The notes under the pieces: generated by a model | Told to the model about the DNA's origin: nothing | Seen by the model: only the letters and a program-made list of their open reading frames with translations | Databases searched by the model: none | Source of the DNA: JALYQB01 sp035640155 | GTDB taxonomy: Bacteria; Actinomycetota; Actinomycetes; Mycobacteriales; Pseudonocardiaceae | Reading direction: 5' to 3' | Assembly (NCBI GenBank): GCA_035640155.1 | Contig: DASQWR010000238.1 | Location: 12,451-76,450 of the forward strand | DNA: 64,000 nucleotides | Part shown: positions 19,396 through 28,776 of the stretch, piece by piece | Numbering within the stretch: the stretch's first letter is position 1 | Layout of the letters: each line of letters starts with the position of its first letter | Position numbers and translations under genes: made by a program

Positions 19396-19586
19396 GTCAG
19401 CTGTCAGTAGTAGGATCGCTGGAAAGAGGTTACTCACGGTCGAGCCCACACTTCCGGGACCGTCTTCCCGAGACAGTGAGGAGGGTGCTGGGTGGGCTAG
19501 CGGCTGTCGATCGAGCTAGCGGCGGTGGCGTGATATTGCCAGAATGCACCAGCGATTTCGGCGGTCGGTGCGTCGCTTCGGCGTTG

Positions 19587-22500
19587 TCAGGCGACGGTCA
19601 GCTCGTCCATCGCCCGGTGGATCCTCTGCTCCGACACCGGGTGCGCGGTGCCGAGTCCCTGCGCGAAGTAGCTGACCCGCAGCTCCTCGATCATCCACCG
19701 GATCCGCCGCAGGCCCTCCCCGGCGGGCACCTCCTGCCGGAGCTGCTCGTACTCCCGCGCCACCTCCTGGACCGCGAGCATCCAGTCCCGGTCGCGCTGC
19801 GGGTTGCTCGGCAGCGTCTCCAGCCGGCGCAGGGCGGCCCGCAGGTAGCGCACCACGTCGGGCAGTCGGGCCCGCCCGGTGGCGGTGACGAAGCCGGGGA
19901 AGACCAGCCCGGCCAGCTGCGCCCGGATGTCGGCAAGCGACTCCGCCGGAGCGTGCCGGGGCATCGCCGCGAGGCGCTCCTCGACGTCGCGGGCGGCCAC
20001 AAGCACCCGTTGCACCCGGGCGACGATGTCGGCCACGGTGGGTCCCAGCCGGATGCGGGCGGTGTCCTGAAGCCGCGCGAATCCGGCCTCGTCCCAGGGC
20101 GGTCCGCCGCACGCGGCGATCATCTCGTCCGCCGCGCAGTTGACGCAGTCCTCCAGCAGCGCCGCGACGCTGCCGTGCGGGTTGAGACTCAGCGTCAGCT
20201 TCGCGTCGACGTCGAGACCGCGCTGGACCAGCTTGACGGGTGCGGGCACGGTCAGCAGCAGCAGCCGGCGGGTGCCCCGCCACATGACGAGCTGCTGCTC
20301 ACCGGGGGTGTCGAACACCCGGACGGCGACGCTGTCGCCCTCGTCGACCAGCGCGGGGTAGGCCGTCACCAGATGGCCGCCGCGCTCCTGCTGGTGGGTG
20401 CGGGGCAGCGCGGGGATGCTCCACCTGTGCAGCCCGCGCTGCTCGAGCCCGCTCGCCGCGGCGGAGAGCGTTTCCCGCAGGTGGGGCTTCACCCGCTCCC
20501 GCAGCGCGCCGAGATCCTTGCCCTCCGCGAGCACCCGCTGCTGCTCGTCCACCACCTGGAAGGTGGTCCGCAGGTGCTCGGGCACCCGGTCGAGCTGCCA
20601 GGCGTCCCGCGGCACGTGTACGCCGGACAGCTCGTGCAGCGCACGCTCCAGCGCGTCGAGCAGCGGCTCGTTATTCGGTTCCATCTTCGCCAGCACGGCC
20701 CGGACGTGGTCGGGGACGGGGACGAAGTGCCGGCGCAGCGGCTTGGGCAACGACCGGATCAGCGTGGTCACCAGTTCCTCCCGCAGGCCCGGCACCTGCC
20801 AGCTGAACTCGTCCCCGCAGACCTGGTTCAGCACCGGCAGCGGGATCTGCACGGTCACGCCGTCGGCGCGGGTGCCCGGCTCGAACGCGTAGCACAGCGG
20901 CAGTGTCAACCCGTCCTGGTGCCAGGTGTCCGGGTAGTCGCGCTCGCTCACCTCGCCGGCCGACGGGTTGATCAGCATCGAGGTGTCGAAGGTCAGCAGG
21001 TCCGGCTGCGTTCGCCGGACCTGCTTCCACCAGCTGTCGAAGTGGCAGGCCGAGACCACCTCCGCGCCGACCCGGCGGTCGTAGAAGTCGAACAGCGTCT
21101 CGTCGTCGACGAGGATGTCGCGGCGTCGGGCCCGGTCCTCCAGCTCCTCCACGTCGGCGAGCAGCGCGCGGTTCTCGGCGAAGAACCGGTGCTGCGTGGT
21201 CCAGTCGCCCTCCACCAGGGCGCGGCGGATGAACAGCTCCCGGCACAGCTCGGGATCCACCCGGGCGTAGCCGGCCTTGCGGCCGGTGACGATCGGGATG
21301 CCGTAGAGCGTCACCTTCTCGTACGCCATCACCGCGCCGCAGTTGCGCTCCCAGTGCGGCTCGCTGTACGTCCGCTTCACCAGGTGCGGCGCCAGCGTCT
21401 CCGCCCACTCCGGCTCGATGCGGGCCGCGACTCGCCCCCACAGCCGGGACGTCTCCACCAGCTCAGCCGCCATCACCCAGCGCGGGGGTTTGCGGAACAG
21501 CGCGGACCCGGGGAAGACGGCGAACCGCGCACCGCGCGCCCCGAGGTAGTCGTTCTTCTCGCCGGCCTTGACGCCGATGTGGGAGAGCAGCCCGGTCAGC
21601 AGCGACTGGTGCACCCGTTCCGGGTCGGCGGCGGTGCCGCTCTGGGACATCCCGAGAGACATCCCGAGGTCCCTGGCCACCTGCCGGAGCTGGCCGTGCA
21701 GATCCTGCCACTCGCGCACTCGCAGGTAGTGCAGGTACTCCGCCCTGCACAGCGTGCGGAACTGGTTGGACGAGAGCTCGCGCTGCCGCTCGCCCAGGTA
21801 GTTCCACAGGTTGACATAGGCGAGGAAGTCCGAGGTCGGGTCGGCGAAGCGGCGGTGCGCCTCGTCGGCCGCCTGCTGCGCCTCGTCGGGACGCTCACGA
21901 GGGTCCTGGATCGACAGCGCGGCCGCGATGACCAGCACCTCCTGCAGGCAGCCGTTGCGATCGGCCGCCAGTACCATGCGGGCCAGCCGCGGGTCAACCG
22001 GGAGCTGAGCGAGAATGCGTCCGACGGGAGTCAGCCGCTTGCGGAGGTCCGGTTCGGAGGGATCGAGCGCGCCGAGCTCCTGGAGCAGCGCTACCCCGTC
22101 GGCGACCTGGCGCCGGTCCGGCGGATCGAGGAAGGGGAATGCGGCCACGTCACCCAGGTCTTGGTCACTCAGCCCCAGCGTGGTCATCTGCAGGATGACC
22201 GACGCCAGGTTGGTCCGCAGGATCTCCGGGTCGGTGAACTCCGGGCGGGACTCGAAGTCCGCTTGGGTGTACAGCCGGATGCAGATGCCGTCTGCGGTGC
22301 GCCCGCAGCGGCCCTTGCGCTGGTTCGCCGAAGCCTGGGACACCGGCTCGATGGGCAGCCGCTGCACCTTCAGCCGTTGGCTGTAGCGGGAGATGCGCGC
22401 CGTCCCCGGGTCGATGACGTACCTGATCCCCGGCACGGTCAGCGACGTCTCGGCGACGTTGGTCGCCAGCACGATGCGCCGGCCGCGGTGCGGGGCAAAC

Positions 22501-23543
22501 ACCCGATGCTGCTCGGCGGTCGACAGTCGGGCGTAGAGCGGCAGGATCTCGGTGTCGGGTAGGGACAGCGCGGCCAGCGCCTGGTTGGTGTCGCGGATCT
22601 CCCGCTCGCCGGAGAGGAACACCAGCACGTCCCCCGGTCCCTCGGCGGCGAGCTCGGAGACCGCGTCGAGGATCGCCTGCGTCTGGTCCCGGTCCTTGTC
22701 GAGCTCGGGAGCCGTGTCGTCCTGCCCGCGGTCGTCCTGCAGGGGCCGGTAGCGGACCTCGACCGGATAGGTGCGCCCGGACACCTCCACCACGGGAGCA
22801 GGGCCGGCGTCGCTGCCGAAGTGCGTCGCGAAGCGTCCTGGGTCGATCGTCGCCGAGGTGATGATCACCTTTAGGTCGGGGCGCCGGGGCAGCAGCTGCT
22901 TGAGGTAGCCGAGCAGGAAGTCGATGTTGAGGCTGCGCTCGTGCGCCTCGTCGATGATCAGCGTGTCGTACTGGCGCAGCAGCCGGTCGTGTTGGATCTC
23001 CGCGAGCAGGATGCCGTCGGTCATCACCTTGACCAGGGTGTCCTCGCCCACCTGGTCGGTGAAGCGCACCTTCCAGCCGATCGTGCTGCCGAGCGGGGTG
23101 CCGAGCTCCGCGGAGATCCGTTCGGCGACGGTGCGCGCGGCCAACCGCCGGGGTTGGGTGTGCCCGATCTGCCCGCGCACCCCGCGGCCCAGCTCGAGAC
23201 AGATCTTGGGCAATTGGGTCGTTTTGCCGGAGCCGGTCTCCCCGGCGACGATCACCACCTGGGAGTCGCGGATCGCGATGGCGATGTCGTCGCGGCGTCC
23301 GCTGACCGGTAGCTCCTTCGGGTAGCGGATGTCCGGCACGCCGCCGCGCCGCCGCGCCAAGCGCTGCTCCGCTTCCGCCAGGGCGGTGCCGATCTCGGTG
23401 AAGGCGGCCTCCTGGGCCGCGGGATCGCGCACCTTGCGGGCACCTTCCAGCCGCCGCCGCAGCCGGCGCTGGTCGCGCAGCATCAGGCCGGGCAGGCGGT
23501 CCCGCAGTTCGGTGAACGGAGAGGTCACCAGTGAGGTTCCCAT
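19587..23543 (-). CDS. hrpA: ATP-dependent RNA helicase HrpA (DEAH box)
   Basis: 1318 residues, the normal length for HrpA. Walker A (GETGSGKTT, residues 101-109), DEAH (198-201), SATI, the C-terminal RecA-like domain with QRKGRCGRTADG, the winged-helix and ratchet region, the OB-fold, and a long HrpA-specific C-terminus (DUF3418) are all visible. HrpA unwinds RNA and helps rescue stalled or collided ribosomes in E. coli. The ATG at 23543 opens MGTSLVTSPFTELRDRLPGL; the frame is open for 49 more codons upstream but those look non-coding. It is divergent from the secreted-protein gene at 23789. Confidence 0.95.
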   Translation of the reverse strand: MGTSLVTSPFTELRDRLPGLMLRDQRRLRRRLEGARKVRDPAAQEAAFTEIGTALAEAEQRLARRRGGVPDIRYPKELPVSGRRDDIAIAIRDSQVVIVAGETGSGKTTQLPKICLELGRGVRGQIGHTQPRRLAARTVAERISAELGTPLGSTIGWKVRFTDQVGEDTLVKVMTDGILLAEIQHDRLLRQYDTLIIDEAHERSLNIDFLLGYLKQLLPRRPDLKVIITSATIDPGRFATHFGSDAGPAPVVEVSGRTYPVEVRYRPLQDDRGQDDTAPELDKDRDQTQAILDAVSELAAEGPGDVLVFLSGEREIRDTNQALAALSLPDTEILPLYARLSTAEQHRVFAPHRGRRIVLATNVAETSLTVPGIRYVIDPGTARISRYSQRLKVQRLPIEPVSQASANQRKGRCGRTADGICIRLYTQADFESRPEFTDPEILRTNLASVILQMTTLGLSDQDLGDVAAFPFLDPPDRRQVADGVALLQELGALDPSEPDLRKRLTPVGRILAQLPVDPRLARMVLAADRNGCLQEVLVIAAALSIQDPRERPDEAQQAADEAHRRFADPTSDFLAYVNLWNYLGERQRELSSNQFRTLCRAEYLHYLRVREWQDLHGQLRQVARDLGMSLGMSQSGTAADPERVHQSLLTGLLSHIGVKAGEKNDYLGARGARFAVFPGSALFRKPPRWVMAAELVETSRLWGRVAARIEPEWAETLAPHLVKRTYSEPHWERNCGAVMAYEKVTLYGIPIVTGRKAGYARVDPELCRELFIRRALVEGDWTTQHRFFAENRALLADVEELEDRARRRDILVDDETLFDFYDRRVGAEVVSACHFDSWWKQVRRTQPDLLTFDTSMLINPSAGEVSERDYPDTWHQDGLTLPLCYAFEPGTRADGVTVQIPLPVLNQVCGDEFSWQVPGLREELVTTLIRSLPKPLRRHFVPVPDHVRAVLAKMEPNNEPLLDALERALHELSGVHVPRDAWQLDRVPEHLRTTFQVVDEQQRVLAEGKDLGALRERVKPHLRETLSAAASGLEQRGLHRWSIPALPRTHQQERGGHLVTAYPALVDEGDSVAVRVFDTPGEQQLVMWRGTRRLLLLTVPAPVKLVQRGLDVDAKLTLSLNPHGSVAALLEDCVNCAADEMIAACGGPPWDEAGFARLQDTARIRLGPTVADIVARVQRVLVAARDVEERLAAMPRHAPAESLADIRAQLAGLVFPGFVTATGRARLPDVVRYLRAALRRLETLPSNPQRDRDWMLAVQEVAREYEQLRQEVPAGEGLRRIRWMIEELRVSYFAQGLGTAHPVSEQRIHRAMDELTVA

Positions 23544-23788
23544 GGTGGAGGCGAGGGTAAACGGAGCATTTAGCCGGTGTCCCCGAAGTCCGGCCTCGAC
23601 AGTTCCAGCGTCGACGCGACAGCAGATGTTCCCGCTCCCGGGGGCTGTTCCCGCTCCCTTCCCAGGCCGATGATTGACACGAGAGGGCACGATTGGAGCC
23701 GGCGACTGGTCCTTGCAAGTGGCAGACTGTAGTCTTCCGCGGGGGTTGGGCTGTCGGGGTCCACCCCTAGGTGCGGGATGGGAGTGCG

Positions 23789-24547
23789 ATGGCTACGCGA
23801 CGTCATAGCCGAGGCTCGGGACCCCCCGTCCACATCGTGATCGCGTGGGCTCGCGTCACCCGCCCCGCGACCGGGCCGTGCCAGGTCTGGAACCCCACCG
23901 CGCTCAGCAGGACGACGTCCACACTCGCCCCGTCCAAGACGTTGATGTGCGGCGCCCGACGAAAGCAGGTCCGGCTCGTCCGGCACCCCCGTCAGACGGT
24001 CCTCGTGCCCTATCCCACCCGCGTCGGCGGAGCTGTCCGCGCCCGGGACCTCGCCATGGGCATGCTACTGGCCTGCACATCCCTGGTGGCCAACGCCGTC
24101 GTCAGCGGGGACGGCTCGCTCGCTCCCCGGCCGGCCGCCGCGCTGCCGGAACCGTTCGCGATTCAGGGCGCGGCAGCCGGCCCGTACCGGGGGGGCGCAT
24201 CCGTGGTGGCCACGCCCACTGCGCTTGCGTCGGCTGTCCATCCTCTCATCGACGGTGGACTGGCCGTTCCGGGCACCGGGACCGGACAGTCAGATGAGGG
24301 CTCGCTCGACCGCGACACGGATGGCTCGGTGGCACCTTCCGAAGCAGTCCCGGCAGCACCGGTCGAGAACGCGGTTGTCGTCTCGCCGGACACTCCCCCC
24401 GCGGTCGAACCCGTGGACCCCGACGACGAGCCGGAAGGACCCGTGGCGCCGGTCCTGCAGCCCGCCACGGAGCTGCTGGCGCCCACCGGGGTCACCGAAG
24501 CCACCGACCCGGCACTGTCGATGCTGGGCGCACCGCTCTTCACGTAA
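23789..24547 (+). CDS. hypothetical protein with a central membrane segment and a Pro/Ala/Val-rich tail
   Basis: Not recognised. A basic N-terminal part is followed by a hydrophobic stretch (DLAMGMLLACTSLVANAVVS) and then a long low-complexity acidic and Pro-rich tail (PDTPPAVEPVDPDDEPEGPV) suited to an extracytoplasmic location. The ATG at 23789 has GGGAG upstream. A start at 24056, just before the hydrophobic stretch, would make this segment a signal peptide, and the N-terminal part would then be spurious. I keep the longer form with low confidence. Confidence 0.5.
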   Translation: MATRRHSRGSGPPVHIVIAWARVTRPATGPCQVWNPTALSRTTSTLAPSKTLMCGARRKQVRLVRHPRQTVLVPYPTRVGGAVRARDLAMGMLLACTSLVANAVVSGDGSLAPRPAAALPEPFAIQGAAAGPYRGGASVVATPTALASAVHPLIDGGLAVPGTGTGQSDEGSLDRDTDGSVAPSEAVPAAPVENAVVVSPDTPPAVEPVDPDDEPEGPVAPVLQPATELLAPTGVTEATDPALSMLGAPLFT

Positions 24548-24607
24548 CGCTCGCGTCCGCCGCCCACACCCGTCGACTGAGCGAGCTCCGAGATCAGAAC
24601 TGGGGGC

Positions 24608-27109
24608 TCAGAACCGGTCGACGGCAGTGACGCTCAGGACAGCGATGCCGGCCTCATCCGAGACGGCGAGGTCCACCTCGGCGGTGATTCCCCAGTCATG
24701 GTCACCGGCGGGGTCGTCGAGGATCTGCCGGACGGTCCACCGCTGCGGCTGCGCCTCGATGATCAGCAGTGCCGGGCCGCGGGCGTCCGGACCGGTGCCG
24801 ATGTCGGAGTGCTCGGCGAAGTACGGCTCGAGCGCAGCCGCCCAGGCTTCCGCGTCCCAGCCGGAGGCGGCGTCGAGCTCACCGAGCTCGTCCCAGCACC
24901 GCAGCGCCGCCAGCTCCACGCGGCGGAACAGGGCGTTGCGGACCAGCACCCGGAACGCCCGGGCGTTGGTGGTGACCGCAGGCGGCCGATCGTCGAGCGT
25001 GGCGGCGGCCGGCACCGCGGAGGGGTTCGCAAGCTGCTCCCACTCGTCGAGCAGGCTCGAGTCGGTCTGGCGCACCAGCTCGCCGAGCCACTCGACGAGG
25101 TCGGTGAGGTCCTCGGTCTTCGCCTCGTCGGGCACTGTCTGTCGCAGCGCCTTGTACCCGTCGGCCAGGTAACGCAGCACCAGGCCCTCGGACCGGGCGA
25201 GCCCGTAGTGCCCGACGTACTCCACGAAGGTCATCGCGCGCTCGTACATGTCCCGGATCACCGACTTGGGGCAGAGGTGGTGATCGGCGACCCACGGGTG
25301 ACCGCGCCGGTAGGTTTCGAACGCTGCGTCGAGCAGCTCGGCCAGTGGCTTCGGGTGGGTTACCTCGTCGAGCAGCTCCATCCGCTCGTCGTACTCGATC
25401 CCGTCGGCCTTCATCGCCGCGACTGCCTCTCCGCGGGCCTTGAACTGCTGCGCGGAGAGCACCTGCCGCGGATCATCCAGGGTGGACTCGATGATCGAGA
25501 GCACGTCGAGCGCGTAGCTGGGGGACTCCCGATCGAGCAGCTCGATGGCGGCGAGTGCGAAGGGTGAGAGCGGCTGGTTGAGGGCGAAGTCGAGCTGCAG
25601 GTCGACGGTGACCCGGACCGTTCGGCCCTCCTCGTCGGGCTCGTCGAGGCGCTCGACGACCCCAGCGGCCAGCAACGCGCGGTACGTGGCGATGGCGCTG
25701 CGAATGTGCCGGCGCTGGGCGGGACGATCCTCGTGGTTGTCGGTCAGCAGGTGCCGCATCGCGGCGAAGGCGTCCCCCGGCCGGTCGAGGACGTTGAGCA
25801 GCATGGCGTGGCTCACCGCGAAGCTGGACGTCAGCGGCTCCGGCTCGGCGGCAACCAGCCGGTCGAAGGTCTGCTCGCTCCACGATACGAACCCCTCGGG
25901 GGCGTTCTTGCGGACCACCTTACGGCGCTTCTTGGGATCGTCCCCGGCCTTCGCCAGGGCCTTCTCGTTCTCCACCACATGCTCGGGGGCCTGCACGACG
26001 ACAGCGCCCACGGTGTCATAGCCGGCTCGTCCCGCGCGGCCCGCGATCTGGTGGAACTCCCGGGCCTTGAGGTGACGGGTGCGGACCCCGTCGTACTTCG
26101 CCAGGGCAGTGAACACCACGGTCCGGATCGGCACGTTGATCCCGACGCCGAGCGTGTCCGTCCCGCAGACGACCTTGAGCAGGCCGGCCTGCGCGAGCCG
26201 TTCGACCAGCCGCCGGTACCTGGGCAACATCCCGGCGTGGTGGACGCCGATCCCGTGGCGGACCAGGCGCGACAGCGTGCGTCCGAAACCCGCCGTGAAT
26301 CGGAAGGCACCGATGAGCTTGGCGATGGCGTCCTTCTCGGCCCGGCTGCAGACGTTGATGCTCATCAGCGCCTGGGCCTGCTCCACCGCCGCGGCCTGGG
26401 TGAAGTGCACGACGTACACGGGAGCCTGCTGGGTGGACAGGAGCTCCTCGAGTGTCTCGTGTAACGGGGTGGTCACGTAGGAGTGCAGCAGCGGCACCGG
26501 GCGCTGCGCGGAACGCACCACCGCGGTCGGCCGGCCGGTGCGCCGGGTGAGGTCCTCCTCGAAGAAGCTGACATCGCCCAGGGTCGCCGACATGAGGACG
26601 AACTGGGTGTCCGGCAGCTCGATCAACGGCACCTGCCACGCCCACCCACGGTCCGGATCGGCGTAGAAGTGGAACTCGTCCATCACCACCTGGCCGACGT
26701 CTGCCGCGGCACCGCCGCGCAGCGCGAGGTTGGCGAGGATCTCCGCGGTGCAGCAGATGATCGGGGCGGTGGCGTTGACGCTGGAGTCACCGGTCATCAT
26801 CCCGACGCATCTCGCACCGAAGATCTCGCACAGCGCGAAGAACTTCTCCGACACCAGGGCCTTGATCGGAGCGCTGTAGAACGACCGCACGCCACTGGCC
26901 AGCGCGGTGAAATGCGCCCCGGTGGCGACCAGACTCTTCCCCGAGCCGGTAGGCGTGCTGAGGATGACGTGCGAGCCCGACACGACCTCGATGAGCGCCT
27001 CGGCCTGCGTCGGGTAGAGTGCCAGCCCCTGGTCCCCGGTCCACGAGGAGAACGCGTCGAAGAGGGCGTCGGGATCGGTGCCGGTCGGCAGCTGCTCGGT
27101 GAGCGTCAT
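24608..27109 (-). CDS. DEAD/DEAH-box helicase with DUF3516 C-terminal domain
   Basis: 833 residues. A superfamily 2 helicase core near the N-terminus has the Q-like LYPTQAEALIEVV, Walker A (STPTGSGKSLVA), Walker B with DEFH (VVMDEFHFYADPDRG), SAT (LMSATLGDVSFFE) and the RAGRAG motif VI (HQIAGRAGRAGYDTVGAVVV). The second half is the DUF3516 region seen in actinobacterial DEAD/DEAH helicases. Nucleic-acid substrate and role are not established. The ATG at 27109 is 132 bp from the start of the divergent aldehyde dehydrogenase. Confidence 0.92.
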   Translation of the reverse strand: MTLTEQLPTGTDPDALFDAFSSWTGDQGLALYPTQAEALIEVVSGSHVILSTPTGSGKSLVATGAHFTALASGVRSFYSAPIKALVSEKFFALCEIFGARCVGMMTGDSSVNATAPIICCTAEILANLALRGGAAADVGQVVMDEFHFYADPDRGWAWQVPLIELPDTQFVLMSATLGDVSFFEEDLTRRTGRPTAVVRSAQRPVPLLHSYVTTPLHETLEELLSTQQAPVYVVHFTQAAAVEQAQALMSINVCSRAEKDAIAKLIGAFRFTAGFGRTLSRLVRHGIGVHHAGMLPRYRRLVERLAQAGLLKVVCGTDTLGVGINVPIRTVVFTALAKYDGVRTRHLKAREFHQIAGRAGRAGYDTVGAVVVQAPEHVVENEKALAKAGDDPKKRRKVVRKNAPEGFVSWSEQTFDRLVAAEPEPLTSSFAVSHAMLLNVLDRPGDAFAAMRHLLTDNHEDRPAQRRHIRSAIATYRALLAAGVVERLDEPDEEGRTVRVTVDLQLDFALNQPLSPFALAAIELLDRESPSYALDVLSIIESTLDDPRQVLSAQQFKARGEAVAAMKADGIEYDERMELLDEVTHPKPLAELLDAAFETYRRGHPWVADHHLCPKSVIRDMYERAMTFVEYVGHYGLARSEGLVLRYLADGYKALRQTVPDEAKTEDLTDLVEWLGELVRQTDSSLLDEWEQLANPSAVPAAATLDDRPPAVTTNARAFRVLVRNALFRRVELAALRCWDELGELDAASGWDAEAWAAALEPYFAEHSDIGTGPDARGPALLIIEAQPQRWTVRQILDDPAGDHDWGITAEVDLAVSDEAGIAVLSVTAVDRF

Positions 27110-27241
27110 CGTGAGTGCGATCGTGCCCGCTCCGACCCGACCGGCTGCACCCGGGTTCGCTGCGGGCACCTCCGGGTGCGGGCGCCGGTTGCTCTCGGGC
27201 GTAGCGGGTACCCGGAAGGCGACACTGACCTGGAGGCAGCG

Positions 27242-28663
27242 ATGAGCCAGCACGCCGTTCGCCTGCTCGATCAGGCGGGCGAGGCGGCCCACCAGGCCGC
27301 GCAGCGTGCGGTGGCGCTGGCCCGTTCGGCCCAGCCGGCGTGGGCACGCACCGCTCCTGTCGAGCGCGGTCAGGCGTTGCGGGCAGCGGCGGTCGCGGTG
27401 CGCGCCGCCGCCGAGGAGCTGACCGAGCTGCTGCACGGCGAGACGGGCAAGCTCCCCGACGAGGCACGGGGCTCCGTGCACGCGGCCGCGGACACCCTCG
27501 ACCAGTACGGCGAGCTCGGTCCGCTGCACACCGCCGCGTCCTCCCGGGGCCGCACGCTGCTCGGCGGCTGGGATGCGACCGACATGATGGTGCCCGGCCC
27601 CCGTGGCGTCATAGCGGCGATGACGCCATGGAACGACCCGATCCCGATCGCCTGCGGACTGCTCGGGGCCGCCGTGGTAACCGGCAACACCGCGGTGCAC
27701 AAGCCCAGCGAGCGCTGCCCGCGAACCGGGATGGTGCTCACCGACCTCCTCGCCCACCACCTTCCCGACGGGGTGCTGGTCGGGGTGCCCGGAGGTCCGC
27801 AGGTGGGTGCCGCGCTGGTCGCGCATCCCGGCGTGGACCTCGTTGCGCACGTCGGCGGCACGGCCACCGGGCGCCGCATCGCGGAGGCAGCAGCGCGGAC
27901 CGGGGCCGCCGTCCTGCGGGAGAACGGTGGCAATGACGCGCTGGTCGTGGACGGCGACGTCGACCCGAGGTGGGCGGCGGAGCAGGCCGCGGTTGGCGCC
28001 TTCACGAATGCCGGGCAGATCTGCACGTCCGTGGAGCGGATCTTCGTGCACGAGCGGGTGGCCGAGGAGTTCGTGGCGGCACTCGTCGAGCAGGCGCGCC
28101 ACCGGGTGCCCGACCCGGCGAGCCCGGACGACATCCGGATGGCGCGGCTAGTGGATCGAGCCCACCTCGAGCTGGTGCATTCCTCGGTGGGCGACGCCGT
28201 GGCTCGCGGTGCCAAGCTGCACACCGGGGGAGCGCTTCCCGAGGACGGCGGTACCTTCTACCCGGCGACGGTGCTCACCGGCTGCACCCGCCGGATGCGC
28301 GTGCTGAGCGAGGAGACCTTCGGCCCGGTCGCGCCGGTGCAGGTGGTGCCCAGCTTCGAGCACGCTCTAGCCGCCGCTGCCGAGGACGAGCACGGCCTCG
28401 CCGCGACCGTCCTCACCCGCTGCCTGGAGCACGCCCAGCGCGCGTGGCGGGAGCTACCGGTGGGCACCGTGAAGGTCAACGCGGTGTTCGGCGGCGCACC
28501 TGGCGGGGCGGCGCAACCCAGGGGTGTCAGCGGCGCCGGGTTCGGCTTCGGGCCCGAATTGCTTGACGAGATGACCACCACGAAGGTCGTGCACCTGAGT
28601 CTCGCCCCGCCACTGACGGCGCGGGACGGCGGGCCGGTTCGCCAGACCGTGACCCATCCGTAG
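27242..28663 (+). CDS. aldehyde dehydrogenase family protein
   Basis: 473 residues with the full NAD(P)-dependent aldehyde dehydrogenase fold. Visible are the Asn of the oxyanion hole (AMTPWNDPIPIA, N131), the cofactor-binding Lys (AVHKPSERC, K154), the general-base Glu (RENGGNDALVV, E227) and the catalytic Cys (FTNAGQICTSVER, C261). The E-N-G-G-N-D sequence replaces the usual E-L-G-G-x-x. The substrate aldehyde cannot be told from sequence. It is divergent from the helicase gene and followed after about 110 bp by a Ser/Thr kinase. Confidence 0.93.
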   Translation: MSQHAVRLLDQAGEAAHQAAQRAVALARSAQPAWARTAPVERGQALRAAAVAVRAAAEELTELLHGETGKLPDEARGSVHAAADTLDQYGELGPLHTAASSRGRTLLGGWDATDMMVPGPRGVIAAMTPWNDPIPIACGLLGAAVVTGNTAVHKPSERCPRTGMVLTDLLAHHLPDGVLVGVPGGPQVGAALVAHPGVDLVAHVGGTATGRRIAEAAARTGAAVLRENGGNDALVVDGDVDPRWAAEQAAVGAFTNAGQICTSVERIFVHERVAEEFVAALVEQARHRVPDPASPDDIRMARLVDRAHLELVHSSVGDAVARGAKLHTGGALPEDGGTFYPATVLTGCTRRMRVLSEETFGPVAPVQVVPSFEHALAAAAEDEHGLAATVLTRCLEHAQRAWRELPVGTVKVNAVFGGAPGGAAQPRGVSGAGFGFGPELLDEMTTTKVVHLSLAPPLTARDGGPVRQTVTHP

Positions 28664-28667
28664 ACTG

Positions 28668-28702
28668 CGGGCCAGATTTGAAAGACTGGGGGCCAGACTT
28701 GA
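28668..28702 (+). repeat. imperfect direct repeat in front of the kinase gene
   Basis: Two imperfect copies of the word GGGCCAGATTTGAA / GGGCCAGACTTGAA (14 bp, one mismatch) lie 7 bp apart. They fall between the aldehyde dehydrogenase stop and the kinase start, where a promoter is expected. Confidence 0.6.
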
Positions 28703-28776
28703 ACCGTCCCTGCAGGCGACCGCCGGGTGCGTATCCCGGTGCAGACGAGGAGTGACCGGACATCGACACGGGTCAG

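Noticed and set aside
18924..22562. Plus-strand frame of over 1200 codons antisense to hrpA
   Set aside because: Shadow of hrpA; no start context and no protein motifs.
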